Source of the DNA: Streptomyces diacarni
GTDB lineage: Bacteria; Actinomycetota; Actinomycetes; Streptomycetales; Streptomycetaceae
Assembly: GCF_003323715.1 (NCBI RefSeq)
Contig: NZ_QOIN01000036.1
Span: forward strand, 1-64,000
DNA length: 64,000 nt
Direction: 5' to 3'
Position 1 is the stretch's first letter. The number at the start of each line of letters is the position of its first letter. Shown here piece by piece: positions 56,355-64,000 of the stretch. A program made the position numbers and the translations under genes. A model generated the notes under the pieces. That model worked only from the letters and a program-made list of their open reading frames with translations. It was not told where the DNA came from and ran no database searches.

Positions 56355-56849
56355 ATGCGCCGCCGCTACGCCCTACCCGTCGCCGCCGCCGCACTGGCGC
56401 TCCCCGCCACCCTCGTTCCGGCAGGCTCCGCCTCGGCGGCTCCCGCCGACAAGCTCCAGGTTCTCAGCTCCTGGACGCAGACCAGTGTCTCCAGCTACAA
56501 CGCCTGGACCTCGGCCCGTCAGAACCAGGGCCAGTGGTCGGCCTACGGCTTCGACTGGTCGACGGACTACTGCAGTTCCTCGCCCGACAACCCCTTCGGC
56601 TTCCCCTTCCAGACCGCCTGCGCCCGCCACGACTTCGGCTACCGCAACTACAAGGCGGCCGGCCTCTTCGACGCCAACAAGTCCCGCATCGACTCGGCCT
56701 TCTACGAGGACCTCAAACGCGTCTGCAGCGGCTACTCCGGCTCCTCGAAAACCGCCTGCAACTCGACCGCGTGGACGTACTACCACGCGGTCGACATCTT
56801 CGGCCTCAAGGGCGCGGACGAGGCCGCCTCGGACAAAGCCGCTTCGTAG
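56355..56849 (+). CDS. Secreted phospholipase A2, Streptomyces type
   Basis: A 164-residue preprotein. The signal peptide MRRRYALPVAAAALALPATL ends near SASAA (residue ~28). The mature enzyme, ~135 residues, contains the prokaryotic phospholipase A2 core: DWSTDYCSSSPDNPFGFPFQTACARHDFGYRNYKAAGLFD, with the catalytic His in CARHDFGYRNY (~92), the calcium-loop Asp in STDYCS, and paired Cys (TAC ... RVCSGY ... KTACN). It hydrolyses the sn-2 ester of phospholipids outside the cell. ATG 56355 has GGAGG five bases upstream. It is a single-gene unit following the sigma factor terminator. The C-terminus DEAASDKAAS is a short polar extension. Confidence 0.93.
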   Translation: MRRRYALPVAAAALALPATLVPAGSASAAPADKLQVLSSWTQTSVSSYNAWTSARQNQGQWSAYGFDWSTDYCSSSPDNPFGFPFQTACARHDFGYRNYKAAGLFDANKSRIDSAFYEDLKRVCSGYSGSSKTACNSTAWTYYHAVDIFGLKGADEAASDKAAS

Positions 56850-56904
56850 GAGGCGACCCGGTAGAGGCCCCTGAACCGCCGCCCAGCGGTGCCATGAGGG
56901 GCAC

Positions 56905-57252
56905 TCATATGCCGTCGCCTCGCGCACGCCTGCCGAGGAACCGTGCGGCGTGGGGCGGCGGTGTCGCCGATAACCCGCCTCTCTCCAGCCGACCGCGACT
57001 GCGGGCGTTGACCTCGGCGACGCGGGCGCTCAGCAACTCGGCGTGGGTGAGGAGCCGGACGCGGTCGGGGTCCGCGTCCCACTCGCGGCCGCCGCCGAGC
57101 GGACGCAACTGGAGGCGGGGCCCCTCTGCGGCCATGACGACTCCGACACGGTCGCGCGCCGGGTCGCGCACGGCGGAACCGACGGTGGGCACCGCGGGTC
57201 CGGTCGCCGGCGGCGGCGCCTCGGGGGCGTCGCCGTCGTCGTGCCCTGTCAC
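56905..57252 (-). CDS. Hypothetical protein, coupled pair (second gene)
   Basis: A 115-residue protein. After a Pro/Ala/Asp N-terminus there is a small domain VGSAVRDPARDRVGVVMAAEGPRLQLRPLGGGREWDADPDRVRLL, whose pattern (VGVVM...G....LRP..GG.EWD..P..V) is common in short Streptomyces proteins next to XRE/DUF397 genes; its function is not known to me. A charged helix (ELLSARVAEVNARSRGRLE) follows. Its GTG start (57,252) overlaps the stop of the upstream gene by four bases (GTGA), which supports both being real. No membrane segment or signal peptide. Confidence 0.7.
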   Translation of the reverse strand: MTGHDDGDAPEAPPPATGPAVPTVGSAVRDPARDRVGVVMAAEGPRLQLRPLGGGREWDADPDRVRLLTHAELLSARVAEVNARSRGRLERGGLSATPPPHAARFLGRRARGDGI

Positions 57253-57650
57253 CGTCCGGTGCCCCGAGCGATCACAGCGGCGAGGGCGAAGGCCACCGGC
57301 GCCGAACAGACGCCGAGGTGGATGAGGGCGTAGCGCGCGGCGGTCCGCGAGTCGGTGTCGAGGAGTGCGTCACCGTCGTCGTGGGCGGCGGGGTCCGAAC
57401 TCCCGAGAGAGTCCGGGCCGGACGCGGCGTCGCGCCACGGAGTGCGCACGTCCATGGCCGGCAGCTGGATGCCCGCCTGGGTGAGGGCTTCGGCGAGGGC
57501 GTCCCTCGCCTCGACCGCCTCGCGGATCCTCGTCGGTTCGGCAGGGGTCCTGCCTTCCGTCCAGGCACTCAGCTCTGCTGACGCGCGGCGCGCGGCGTCA
57601 GGGCGGTCGTGCTCGACGTGGGGGTGGGGGACTCGCGGATCATCGGGCAT
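57249..57650 (-). CDS. Hypothetical protein with C-terminal hydrophobic helix, coupled pair (first gene)
   Basis: A 133-residue protein. The start ATG 57650 is six bases from GGAG; the adjacent ATG 57653 is three bases away and less likely. The N-terminal half is acidic and helical (ASAELSAWTEGRTPAEPTRIREAVEARDALAEALTQAGI), the middle is Asp/Ser-rich, and the end has a mildly hydrophobic helix (YALIHLGVCSAPVAFALAAVIA), perhaps membrane-associated. I do not recognise a family. It is divergent from the XRE regulator, a common Streptomyces arrangement, so the regulator may control this pair. Confidence 0.7.
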   Translation of the reverse strand: MPDDPRVPHPHVEHDRPDAARRASAELSAWTEGRTPAEPTRIREAVEARDALAEALTQAGIQLPAMDVRTPWRDAASGPDSLGSSDPAAHDDGDALLDTDSRTAARYALIHLGVCSAPVAFALAAVIARGTGR

Positions 57651-57828
57651 CATGCGCTCCGTTTATCGCTCGATATGCGGATTCGCTCCCTTGCGTGCGC
57701 CCGGTGAACTACCGTGCGTGAGGGAGGCATTACCAGGATGCGTCCCCGGCTGAGCTGCGCACACCGTGGACCGGTGGTGGTTCCCCGGCAGGTCGGCACA
57801 CGTTCCACACGTTCCACGGAGGTGCACG

Positions 57829-58671
57829 ATGCCGACGAGGCGAGCGGTCACCGGGCGCAGTCGCGAACCCCGCGCCCGGTTCGCGGAAGAGCTACGGGCG
57901 CTGCGGACCCGGCGAGGTGAGAGCCTGCGCCAGTTGGGGGAGAAACTCGGCTGGGACTGGTCCCTGTTCGGGAAGATGGAGAACGGCGAGACGCTGGGCG
58001 GGCCCGAGGTCGTCGAAGCGCTCGACCAGTACTACGGCACGCCTGGTCTGCTGCTGGCTCTATGGGAGTTGGCCATCAACGACCAGACGCAGTTCCGCGA
58101 GCGCTATCGGCGGTACATGGCGCTGGAGGCCAAAGCCACCAGCCTGTGGCACTTCGCCGTGAGCGTGCTGCCCGGGCTGGTGCAGACCCCCGGCTACGCG
58201 AGGGAGGTTCTGGCCGCGGGCGGGCTGAAGGGCGAGGAGCTGGAGCAGCAGGTGCAGGCCCGGATGGGACGGCGTGCGTTGCTGGAAGGCGATGACGCGC
58301 CACCGTTCCGGACGATCCTGTCGGAGGCGGCGTTGCGGACGCCGCTGCGGGATGTGACGGAGTGGCGGGAACAGTTGGCTTACGTGGGGGAGGTGGCGGA
58401 GCGGGGGAATGTGATCGTTCAGGTCCTGCCTTTCCGTGCAGGCCTGTACGGACTGGACGGAACCGATGTGTGGTTCCTGCGCGTGCCGGGCGGGCGTACG
58501 GTGGCGTACACCGAGAACGTCTACCGGGGTGAACTCATCGAGGAAGACGGGGCGGTCGAACGACTGCAACGTGCTTACGATGCGGTACGTGACCTGGCCC
58601 TGACCCCGGCCGAGTCGCGGAAGTTCGTCCTGCGGATGTTGGAGGAAGTACCTTGCGATCCCTCGACCTGA
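57829..58671 (+). CDS. XRE-family (Scr1-type) regulator with DUF5753
   Basis: A 280-residue regulator. The N-terminal helix-turn-helix is FAEELRALRTRRGESLRQLGEKLGWDWSLFGKMENGETLGG (~18-58); the remainder is the DUF5753 ligand/effector-like domain (LWHFAVSVLPGLVQTPGYAREVL ... RMGRRALL ... PPFRTILSEAALRTPLRD ... VIVQVLPFRAGLYGLDG). ATG 57829 has a GGAGGTG ribosome site. It overlaps the DUF397 gene by 19 bases, the classic regulator-antagonist pairing known in Streptomyces, where the DUF397 partner can counteract the XRE protein and the pair affects development and antibiotic output. Targets unknown. Confidence 0.93.
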   Translation: MPTRRAVTGRSREPRARFAEELRALRTRRGESLRQLGEKLGWDWSLFGKMENGETLGGPEVVEALDQYYGTPGLLLALWELAINDQTQFRERYRRYMALEAKATSLWHFAVSVLPGLVQTPGYAREVLAAGGLKGEELEQQVQARMGRRALLEGDDAPPFRTILSEAALRTPLRDVTEWREQLAYVGEVAERGNVIVQVLPFRAGLYGLDGTDVWFLRVPGGRTVAYTENVYRGELIEEDGAVERLQRAYDAVRDLALTPAESRKFVLRMLEEVPCDPST

Positions 58672-58862
58672 GCGCCGTCTCTTGGCGCAAGAGCTCCTAC
58701 AGCAATTCTGACGGTGGCGCGTGCGTCGAGGTCTGCGACGACTTCGCTGCCGTCGTGCCCGTACGAGACAGCAAGAGTCCGCACGGGCCCGTGCTCGCTT
58801 TCGAGTCTGCCGGGTGGGCGTCGTTCGTGTCCGCCGTGAAGGCCGGCGCGCTGGAGGTCTGA
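58653..58862 (+). CDS. DUF397 small protein, partner of the XRE regulator
   Basis: A 69-residue DUF397 protein with the family marks LSAVSWRKSSYSNSDGGACVEV ... VPVRDSKSPHGPVLAFESAGWASFV. TTG 58653 is the start: GGAGGA lies a few bases upstream inside the preceding gene and the reading frame overlaps the regulator's end by 19 bases. In characterised systems such proteins act as antidotes or modulators of the adjacent Scr1-type regulator. Cytoplasmic, no other domain. Confidence 0.9.
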   Translation: MRSLDLSAVSWRKSSYSNSDGGACVEVCDDFAAVVPVRDSKSPHGPVLAFESAGWASFVSAVKAGALEV

Positions 58863-58928
58863 CGCCGACGTGGTGACGCGAGGGGGTGCCGAGCTCGTGG
58901 TCGACGGCGGCCTCACCGCCCCTGTCCT

Positions 58929-58965
58929 TTCGACGCGTCACCCCCTTGGGTGGTGACGCGTCGAA
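58929..58965. terminator. Convergent terminator hairpin
   Basis: TTCGACGCGTCACC (58,929-58,942) pairs with GGTGACGCGTCGAA (58,952-58,965) around a 9-base loop, between the DUF397 gene and the convergent hypothetical gene, whose stop lies inside the hairpin. Confidence 0.75.
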
Positions 58966-59267
58966 CTCACCCCCGCAGCCCCACCACTGCCCAGGGGCTC
59001 TCCGGCCGGCTCCCAGGGGCCGGACGAGTCCTCGTCGAAGTGGAGGCAGCGGCCGAGGACGAGCCACCTGCCGGTCGCCTCGCTCCACGCCTGCTCGGTG
59101 ACCGGGACGTGCGGTGACCGCGCGAGGAGCGCCGCGCGGGCGCCCATGGCCGCGTCCCACGTCGGGGTGGAGACCTGTCCGTCGAGGAGTTCCTGCACCG
59201 TCTTGTGCCACGCGCCGCAGGCGAGTCCGCGCAGCCCCCCGTGCGGTACGAGATCCAGGAATGGCAC
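58938..59267 (-). CDS. Hypothetical protein
   Basis: A 109-residue protein with GTG start at 59267 (GGGTAGGG upstream). The central part, WHKTVQELLDGQVSTPTWDAAMGARAALLARSPHVPVTEQAWSEATGRWLVLGRCLHFDEDS, has the mixed hydrophobic/charged pattern of a folded domain; the C-terminal ~25 residues are Gly/Ser/Pro-rich and overlap the terminator hairpin. I do not recognise a family. It lies 40 bases upstream-side of the permease gene's end, on the same strand. A real gene is likely but not certain. Confidence 0.5.
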   Translation of the reverse strand: MPFLDLVPHGGLRGLACGAWHKTVQELLDGQVSTPTWDAAMGARAALLARSPHVPVTEQAWSEATGRWLVLGRCLHFDEDSSGPWEPAGEPLGSGGAAGVSSTRHHPRG

Positions 59268-59307
59268 GCGGGACCCTACCCCGGCGGCCGCCGCGCCGGT
59301 CAGCCCG

Positions 59308-60837
59308 TCAGCCGGCCGCCGTCCCGTCGGTGGCCTCGGACGACCCGGTGGCCTCGGAGGACCCGGGCCCCTCGTGCCGTGCCGCCAGCGCCGTCACCCG
59401 GTTCCGTACGGCGTACCAGCCCGCCCACAGCGCCAGCGCGATCAGCGGCATGCACACCACCGACCAGGTGCCGATGTCGCCGTCGCAGGCCATCAGGACG
59501 ACGACCAGGAGGAGGAAGGCGAGCGTCAGGTACGACGTGAAGGGGGCGCCCGGCAGGTGGAAGCCGCCGTCCTCGGCACGGCCCTCGCGCACCCGGCGGC
59601 GCAGCGCCAACTGACACAGAATGATCATCGCCCAGGTGCCGATCATGGTGATCGCGGAGAAGTTCAACACGATCGAGAAGGCACGCTCGGGAACGACGTA
59701 GTTGAGCACGATGCCGAGCAGGTAGAAGGACGCGGTCAGCAGGATGCCGCCGAACGGGACGTGCCGGCGGTTCATCTTCGTGGTGAAGTGCGGCGCGGAG
59801 CCGGCCAGGCCCATCGAGCGCAGCGTGCGGCCCGTCGAGTAGAGGCCCGAGTTGCAGCTGGAGAGGGCCGCGGTCAGCACCACGAAGTTCATGATCTGGT
59901 CGGCGCCGGGGATGCCGACGCGGCTCATCAGCGTCACGAACGGCGACTCGTCACCGCTGTACGCGGTCCACGGCAGCAGCAGGACGAGCAGCAGCACGGA
60001 GCCGACGTAGAAGACGACGATGCGCCAGGAGACGGAGTTGATCGCCTTGGGGATGACCTTCCGGGGGTTCTCCGTCTCGCCGGCGGTGATGCCGACCATC
60101 TCGATCGCCGCGTAGGAGAAGACCACACCCTGGACGATGATCAGCGCGGCCAGGAAGCCGTGCGGCAGCAGACCGCCGTGGTCGGTGATCAGCTGGGGGC
60201 CGCCCGCCTCGCCGCCTTGGACGGGGTGGCGGCTGGCCAGCAGCCAGCAGCCGATGGCGAGGAACGCGATGATCGCGGCCACCTTGATCAGGGCGAACCA
60301 GAACTCGAACTCGCCGAACCACTTCACGGAGATCAGGTTGGCTCCCAGCACCACCAGCAGCGCGAACAGCGCGAGCGTCCACTGGGGGATCTCGCGCAGG
60401 GCGCTCCAGTAGTGCAGATAGACGGCGACGGCCGTGATCTCCGCGATGCCGCTGCATATCCAGTGCAGGAAGTACACCCAGCCGGCCACGAAGGCCGCCT
60501 TCTCGCCGCCCAGCAGCTCCCGGGAGTAGGAGACGAAGGATCCCGACGTCGGGCGGTGCATCACCAGCTCACCCATGGCACGGGCGATGAAGAAGGCGAA
60601 CAGGCCGGTGATCGCGAAGACGATCACCAGCGAGGGCCCCGCGGAGTTCAGCCGCTCACCGGCGCCGAGGAACAGCCCTGTACCGATCGCGCCCCCCACG
60701 GCGATCATCTGGACCTGCCGGTTGCGCAGGCCCGACGCGTAGCCGTCCTCGCGCAGCAGCGTGCTTTTGGCGGGCGCGGTGCGTTCGGGGGACTCGGTGG
60801 TCACCCCGTCTCCGCGGGTCTCGGCTGCGTTCGCCAT
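59308..60837 (-). CDS. Amino acid permease (APC superfamily, GabP/ProY-like)
   Basis: A 509-residue transporter with twelve predicted helices. The family signature is GLRNRQVQMIAVGGAIGTGLFLGAGERLNSAGPSL near residue 35-70; further marks are GWVYFLHWICSGIAEITAVAVYL, FSYAAIEMVGITAGETENPRKVIPKAI and NSGLYSTGRTLRSMGLAGSAPHF. This is the AAT subfamily of amino acid:proton symporters (GABA, proline, aromatic or serine permeases); the substrate cannot be set from sequence. ATG 60837 has GGAGAG upstream. It follows, on the same strand, the PLP decarboxylase gene after a 255-base gap with hairpin repeats, so uptake and decarboxylation of one amino acid is a possible link. The C-terminus repeats GSSEAT twice. 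Confidence 0.93.
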   Translation of the reverse strand: MANAAETRGDGVTTESPERTAPAKSTLLREDGYASGLRNRQVQMIAVGGAIGTGLFLGAGERLNSAGPSLVIVFAITGLFAFFIARAMGELVMHRPTSGSFVSYSRELLGGEKAAFVAGWVYFLHWICSGIAEITAVAVYLHYWSALREIPQWTLALFALLVVLGANLISVKWFGEFEFWFALIKVAAIIAFLAIGCWLLASRHPVQGGEAGGPQLITDHGGLLPHGFLAALIIVQGVVFSYAAIEMVGITAGETENPRKVIPKAINSVSWRIVVFYVGSVLLLVLLLPWTAYSGDESPFVTLMSRVGIPGADQIMNFVVLTAALSSCNSGLYSTGRTLRSMGLAGSAPHFTTKMNRRHVPFGGILLTASFYLLGIVLNYVVPERAFSIVLNFSAITMIGTWAMIILCQLALRRRVREGRAEDGGFHLPGAPFTSYLTLAFLLLVVVLMACDGDIGTWSVVCMPLIALALWAGWYAVRNRVTALAARHEGPGSSEATGSSEATDGTAAG

Positions 60838-60925
60838 ACGTCTTGGCTCTCCGTGGATCGGGGCACACCTGTGTCCCGGCACGCCGTTCGGCGCACTGGG
60901 TGTGCCTGTGTGGACAGGACCGGCG

Positions 60926-61025
60926 CCCTGGCGGACAGGGCGAGGACACCCTGACGGGCGGGGCGTCACCCTGCGGGCAGGGCGAGGCACCCTGCGGGCA
61001 GGGCGAAGCGCCCTGACGGGCAGGG
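60926..61025. repeat. Five tandem hairpin-forming repeats upstream of the permease
   Basis: Five imperfect ~21-base units start at 60,926, 60,949, 60,969, 60,990 and 61,011. Four carry CCCTG...CAGGG inverted arms able to form 5-bp stems; the second has CGGGG instead. They lie between the decarboxylase stop (61,093) and the permease start (60,837), in the direction of transcription. They may act as a terminator or attenuator, or simply be an expanded repeat. Confidence 0.75.
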
Positions 61026-61092
61026 CTGGGCGCCGGTCCGGGCAGAACCGGACCGGCTGTCCTGAGGACGTCAGAACCCGAGGATCCGAAGG

Positions 61093-62502
61093 TCAGGACG
61101 CGGACGAGGAGGCGAACCGGTGTGGCTCACCGGCCCGGCCGGCCGGTGCGTCCGCACGGCCGGACAGTGCCTCGGTCAGCGCGCCACTCTGCGCGGCACC
61201 GCTGTCCGCCAGCACCTCTTCGATCCGCTGCGCAGGACGCACCAGCGAGAAGCTGACGCGTCCGGCGCTGTCCCGCCGGAAACCGTGCACGGCCGGGCGG
61301 GGCAGGCTGTTGTACTGGAACGGGGTGGAGAAGTAGTAGGCGCCCGTGTCCCACAGCGCCACCACGTCTCCCGGCTCCAGCTCGGGCAGTGCCGTCTCGC
61401 GCGCCACCAGGTCACCCGCGAAGCAGCACGGCCCCGCTACATCCTGCACCATCTCGGACGTGCCCTTGGGCGCGCCCTCGGCGTCGAAGGCGCCCACCCG
61501 CAGCGGCCACGCCCCGGGCGCGAACGCCGTGCGGGTCGCCACGTGCGCACCCGCGTGCGTGACGGCGATCCGGCGGCCGCCCGCGGTCTTGGTGTACTCC
61601 ACCAGCGCGGCGATGAACCCCTGCTTGGCGAGCAGGGACCGACCGAACTCCGTGACGATCGTATAGCGCCCGTCGAACAGTCCCGGCACCGTGTGCCGCA
61701 GCAGGTCCGCGTACGCGGCGAACGAGGGCTCCGTCTCGTCGCCCGCGAAGTTCACCGGGAGACCGCCGCCGATGTCCAGGGTGTCGATCTGCCGCCGGCC
61801 CGCCTGACGGTTGATCCGTTCGGCCAGCTCGAAGACGACCCGTACCGACTCGGCCATCAGCTCCAGCGGCACCCCCTGGGAGCCCGTGTGGGTGTGCAGC
61901 CGGGTCAGCCAGGGGCGCGCCAGGTAGCTGTCGACGATCCACTGCTCGGCACCCTCGTCCCGCAGCGCGACCCCGAACTTCGAAGTGGCTGTCGCGGTGC
62001 TCATCGCCCCGATGGAACCGGTGCCCACCTGCGGGTTGATGCGCATGCCCAGCGGTGCGCCGGGGCGCAGGCCCGCCGCCTCGCGTTCGGCGATCAGCGC
62101 GTCCAGCCGGGCGAGCTCCTGCGGGTTGTCGGCGTTGACGGCGACCCCGCTCGCCAGCGCGTCCCGCAGCTCGGGGACGGTCTTGGCGGGGGAGTCGAAG
62201 ACGGTGCGGGCGGCGGGCACGCCCGCCGCCCGGGCCAGTTCCAGCTCGCCGGGGCTGGCCACCTCGCAGCCGATGCCCTCCGCGTGCAGCAGCTCCAGCA
62301 CGGGCACGAGGGAGGCCGCTTTCACGGCGAAGGTGTGGAGCACGGGTGCGGGCCCGGCGAACGCGGCGTGCAGCTCCCTGGCGGTCTCACGGATGCCCTC
62401 GATATCCAGCAGGGCCGCCACCGGCGCGTCCGGGCCGAGCAGCCCCTCGCGGACCGCCGAGGCGATCGCTTCCTGTCTCCGTGTCACGGCCTCCAGTACC
62501 AC
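61093..62502 (-). CDS. Fold-type III PLP-dependent decarboxylase (DapDC/ornithine decarboxylase family)
   Basis: A 469-residue enzyme of the alanine racemase-fold decarboxylase group. The PLP lysine is in VLHTFAVKAASLVPVL (Lys ~61); other marks are GCEVASPGELELARAAG, RINPQVGTGSIGAMSTATATSKFGV, HTHTGSQGVPLELMAES, LDIGGGLPVNFAG, TEFGRSLLAKQGF, and near the C-terminus GPCCFAGDLVARE (the Cys/Asp motif that completes the partner active site) and DTGAYYFSTPFQYN. GTG 62502 follows AGAGGAG. It resembles the Y4yA-like branch more than a housekeeping diaminopimelate decarboxylase, so the substrate is open. It sits between a permease and a PucR regulator, all on the minus strand, suggesting one catabolic or amine-forming unit. 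Confidence 0.88.
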   Translation of the reverse strand: MVLEAVTRRQEAIASAVREGLLGPDAPVAALLDIEGIRETARELHAAFAGPAPVLHTFAVKAASLVPVLELLHAEGIGCEVASPGELELARAAGVPAARTVFDSPAKTVPELRDALASGVAVNADNPQELARLDALIAEREAAGLRPGAPLGMRINPQVGTGSIGAMSTATATSKFGVALRDEGAEQWIVDSYLARPWLTRLHTHTGSQGVPLELMAESVRVVFELAERINRQAGRRQIDTLDIGGGLPVNFAGDETEPSFAAYADLLRHTVPGLFDGRYTIVTEFGRSLLAKQGFIAALVEYTKTAGGRRIAVTHAGAHVATRTAFAPGAWPLRVGAFDAEGAPKGTSEMVQDVAGPCCFAGDLVARETALPELEPGDVVALWDTGAYYFSTPFQYNSLPRPAVHGFRRDSAGRVSFSLVRPAQRIEEVLADSGAAQSGALTEALSGRADAPAGRAGEPHRFASSSAS

Positions 62503-62757
62503 GCGGGTGCTCCTCTCTTGCGCCGGTTCGGATGCCGTCCACTCTGCGCGGCGGCGCGGGGCCCTGTCTGCGGCGGATGGGCCGAAGCTGCGGACGGGAC
62601 GGTGTGTGGGGCCACAACGGGTGCCCGGAAAGTGGACGAGGGATTGTCCGTGCGCACCACGGTGAGGACACTTCTTTGTGCGGCTGCACCACGCCGCGGT
62701 GTGGGCGCTCTCACGCGCGCGCACCGCGTCCTGTGCGAGTCGGCTCCCCTTTCCGGA

Positions 62758-64000
62758 TCATGCCTCTGTCCCGGGGCCGCGTCCCGGGCTGCTTGTCGGT
62801 GCCGGGTGCAGGCCCGCCGCCCGCAGGCCCAGTTCGGCCAGCAGACGGACATCCGGGTCGTCCAGGTCGAGCGCGAAGTGGGTCCGGAGCCTGCGCAGAC
62901 GGTAGCGCAGCGTGTTCGGGTGGATGCCCAGCTGCCGTGCGGTGCCCGCGACGTCGCCGAACCTGCTCAGGTACGCGGCGAGCGTTGGGGCCAGGTCCGT
63001 GCGGTGCTCTGCGTCGTGGGCCAGCAGCTCCCGTACGGGCCCGTCCACCGCGGGCGTCAGCGCCTCCACGGCCCGTACGACCCGCATCGCGTCCATGGCG
63101 GCCCGCACGTCCGACTCGTCGGCGACCTCCAGCTCCCCGGTGCGGGCCGGCCGCTCCAGCAGCACCCCGAGGACGAGATGAGCTCTTTCGAGGGAGTCGG
63201 GAGCCTGGGCGAGACCCGTCGGCGCGGGACCGAGCGCCACGAGGGGCCGTGCGCCGGCCTCCCGCACGGCGCCCGCGAGCTGGAGCGCCAGCCGCCGTGC
63301 CCGTACGTCGGCCCCCTGGGGCTTGTCACCGGCAGGTGCGGTGTCGGCGCGTGTCGTCGGGCCGGGGGACTGCTCGGGGCGCTCGCCGGGGAGGGGCAAC
63401 AGGACGTCCAGCCGGCCCTGGGAACGATGCGCGTAACCGGCGGGCTGGTGCGCGGTCACCTGGAGCGAGGCCAGTCGCAGGGCCCGCTCGTGCGTAGCAA
63501 CTTCTGTCGTGCCGTCCGCCGTGACGTCACCGTCCGCCGTGACGTCGCCGTCCGTCGTGACGTTGCCGTCCGTCGTGACGTCGGCAGCGGGACGGACGAC
63601 CGTGCCGGCTGCCGTGGCGCCCCCGGTAGTGACCGACAGGACCGCGCAGGGCGTGCCAAGGTCCAGCCCGAGGGTCGCCGCCGCCGACCGTGCGTCTCCG
63701 GTGCCCTCCAGCAGCGCCCTGACCGCCTGCCGGCGCCGCGACGACCCGTTCCGCGCGCTCAGCCGGTGGTGCAGCAGGTGCGGGGCCGCCACGCGGGCCG
63801 CCTCGCGCAGTGCCTGACGGGCGTCGGACGGCAGCGGGCTGCCGTCGGCGGCCGCCCAGATGGAGCCCAGTACCTCCTCCCCGGCGCGTACCGCGATCGC
63901 CAGGCGTTCCGAGAAGCGTTCCTCCGCCGGACGGTGCACCACGTCGTCGGTCGACCACAGGGTGCGCAGAAACCCGCTGGCGGCCAGCTCGTCCAGCCGC
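62758..64000 (-). CDS. PucR/CdaR-type transcriptional regulator, cut by the right edge
   Basis: About 414 C-terminal residues are visible; the N-terminus is outside. The frame stays open to the edge (RLDELAASGFLRTLWSTDDVVHRP upstream of the region shown). Features: a GAF-like end (RLAIAVRAGEEVLGSIWAAADGSPL), a GGDEF-like CdaR middle, and a C-terminal PucR helix-turn-helix LAAYLSRFGDVAGTARQLGIHPNTLRYRLRRLRTHFALDLDDPDVRLLAELGLR. Such regulators control purine, amino acid or GABA catabolism, consistent with the decarboxylase and permease downstream. The middle carries an insert of 18-base repeats. The 255-base gap to the decarboxylase holds no gene and probably its promoter. Confidence 0.9.
   Translation of the reverse strand, partial: RLDELAASGFLRTLWSTDDVVHRPAEERFSERLAIAVRAGEEVLGSIWAAADGSPLPSDARQALREAARVAAPHLLHHRLSARNGSSRRRQAVRALLEGTGDARSAAATLGLDLGTPCAVLSVTTGGATAAGTVVRPAADVTTDGNVTTDGDVTADGDVTADGTTEVATHERALRLASLQVTAHQPAGYAHRSQGRLDVLLPLPGERPEQSPGPTTRADTAPAGDKPQGADVRARRLALQLAGAVREAGARPLVALGPAPTGLAQAPDSLERAHLVLGVLLERPARTGELEVADESDVRAAMDAMRVVRAVEALTPAVDGPVRELLAHDAEHRTDLAPTLAAYLSRFGDVAGTARQLGIHPNTLRYRLRRLRTHFALDLDDPDVRLLAELGLRAAGLHPAPTSSPGRGPGTEA
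63511..63582 (-). repeat. Four 18-base tandem repeats in the PucR-type gene
   Basis: Four units of 18 bases (63,511-63,528, -63,546, -63,564 and -63,582), in frame, encoding on the minus strand VTTDGN, VTTDGD, VTADGD and VTADGT. They differ by one to three bases and lie in a predicted surface loop. Confidence 0.85.

Noticed and set aside
61093-62502. Housekeeping diaminopimelate decarboxylase (LysA)
   Set aside because: The motifs fit the fold-type III family, but the sequence departs from LysA in several signatures and sits with a permease and PucR regulator, so I left the substrate open.

Overview
The window is high-GC (roughly 70%) DNA from an actinomycete, most likely Streptomyces or a close relative. 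Reasons: GC-rich codon use with GTG/TTG starts, a modular polyketide synthase, a LAL regulator, a SARP/NB-ARC regulator, an Scr1-type regulator with a DUF397 partner, a secreted Streptomyces-type phospholipase A2, and long GC-rich hairpin terminators. No tRNA, rRNA, CRISPR array, integrase or transposase was seen. Gene functions below are read from motifs and context, without database searches.

Positions 1-25,961 are the right-hand part of a polyketide biosynthetic gene cluster that continues beyond the left edge. A modular type I PKS (minus strand, KS-AT visible) faces an AbyU-like beta-barrel cyclase, a P450, an O-methyltransferase, a KAS III-like acyltransferase and a stand-alone iterative PKS with the KS-AT-DH/TH-KR-ACP layout of 6-methylsalicylic acid synthases. 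After these come a deoxysugar set (4,6-dehydratase, 3(5)-epimerase, C-methyltransferase, 4-ketoreductase, glycosyltransferase, two probable sugar O-methyltransferases), a LAL activator and a HelD-type RNA polymerase-associated helicase. The simplest reading is a glycosylated polyketide shaped by an enzymatic cyclisation, carrying a methyl-branched, O-methylated 6-deoxyhexose and a tailored 6-methylsalicylyl ester. HelD suggests, but does not prove, that the product acts on RNA polymerase.

Positions 26,178-55,204 hold two paralogous type IV secretion-like gene sets in opposite orientation. Set A (26.5-39.2 kb) and set B (43.8-55.2 kb) share one logic: a lytic transglycosylase gene followed by a protein with a shared N-terminal domain reads one way, and from a divergent promoter the other way read a degenerate ParA/MinD-like protein, small pilin-like membrane protein(s), a VirB8-like protein, a VirB6-like membrane protein, a PrgI/VirB3-like protein with a second domain and a VirB4-like ATPase. 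Set B adds a VirD4/TraG-like coupling ATPase. Set A adds an NlpC/P60 domain, a lipoprotein, a membrane-anchored ricin-type lectin and a coiled-coil protein. I see no relaxase or integrase, so this may be a secretion or cell-contact apparatus rather than a mobile element. Between the sets lie a SARP/NB-ARC/TPR regulator and a DUF418 membrane protein.

Positions 55,205-64,000 are ordinary chromosomal genes: an ECF sigma factor preceded by a Crp-like palindrome, phospholipase A2, two small hypothetical pairs, an XRE/DUF397 pair, an amino acid permease, a fold-type III PLP decarboxylase and a PucR-type regulator cut by the right edge.
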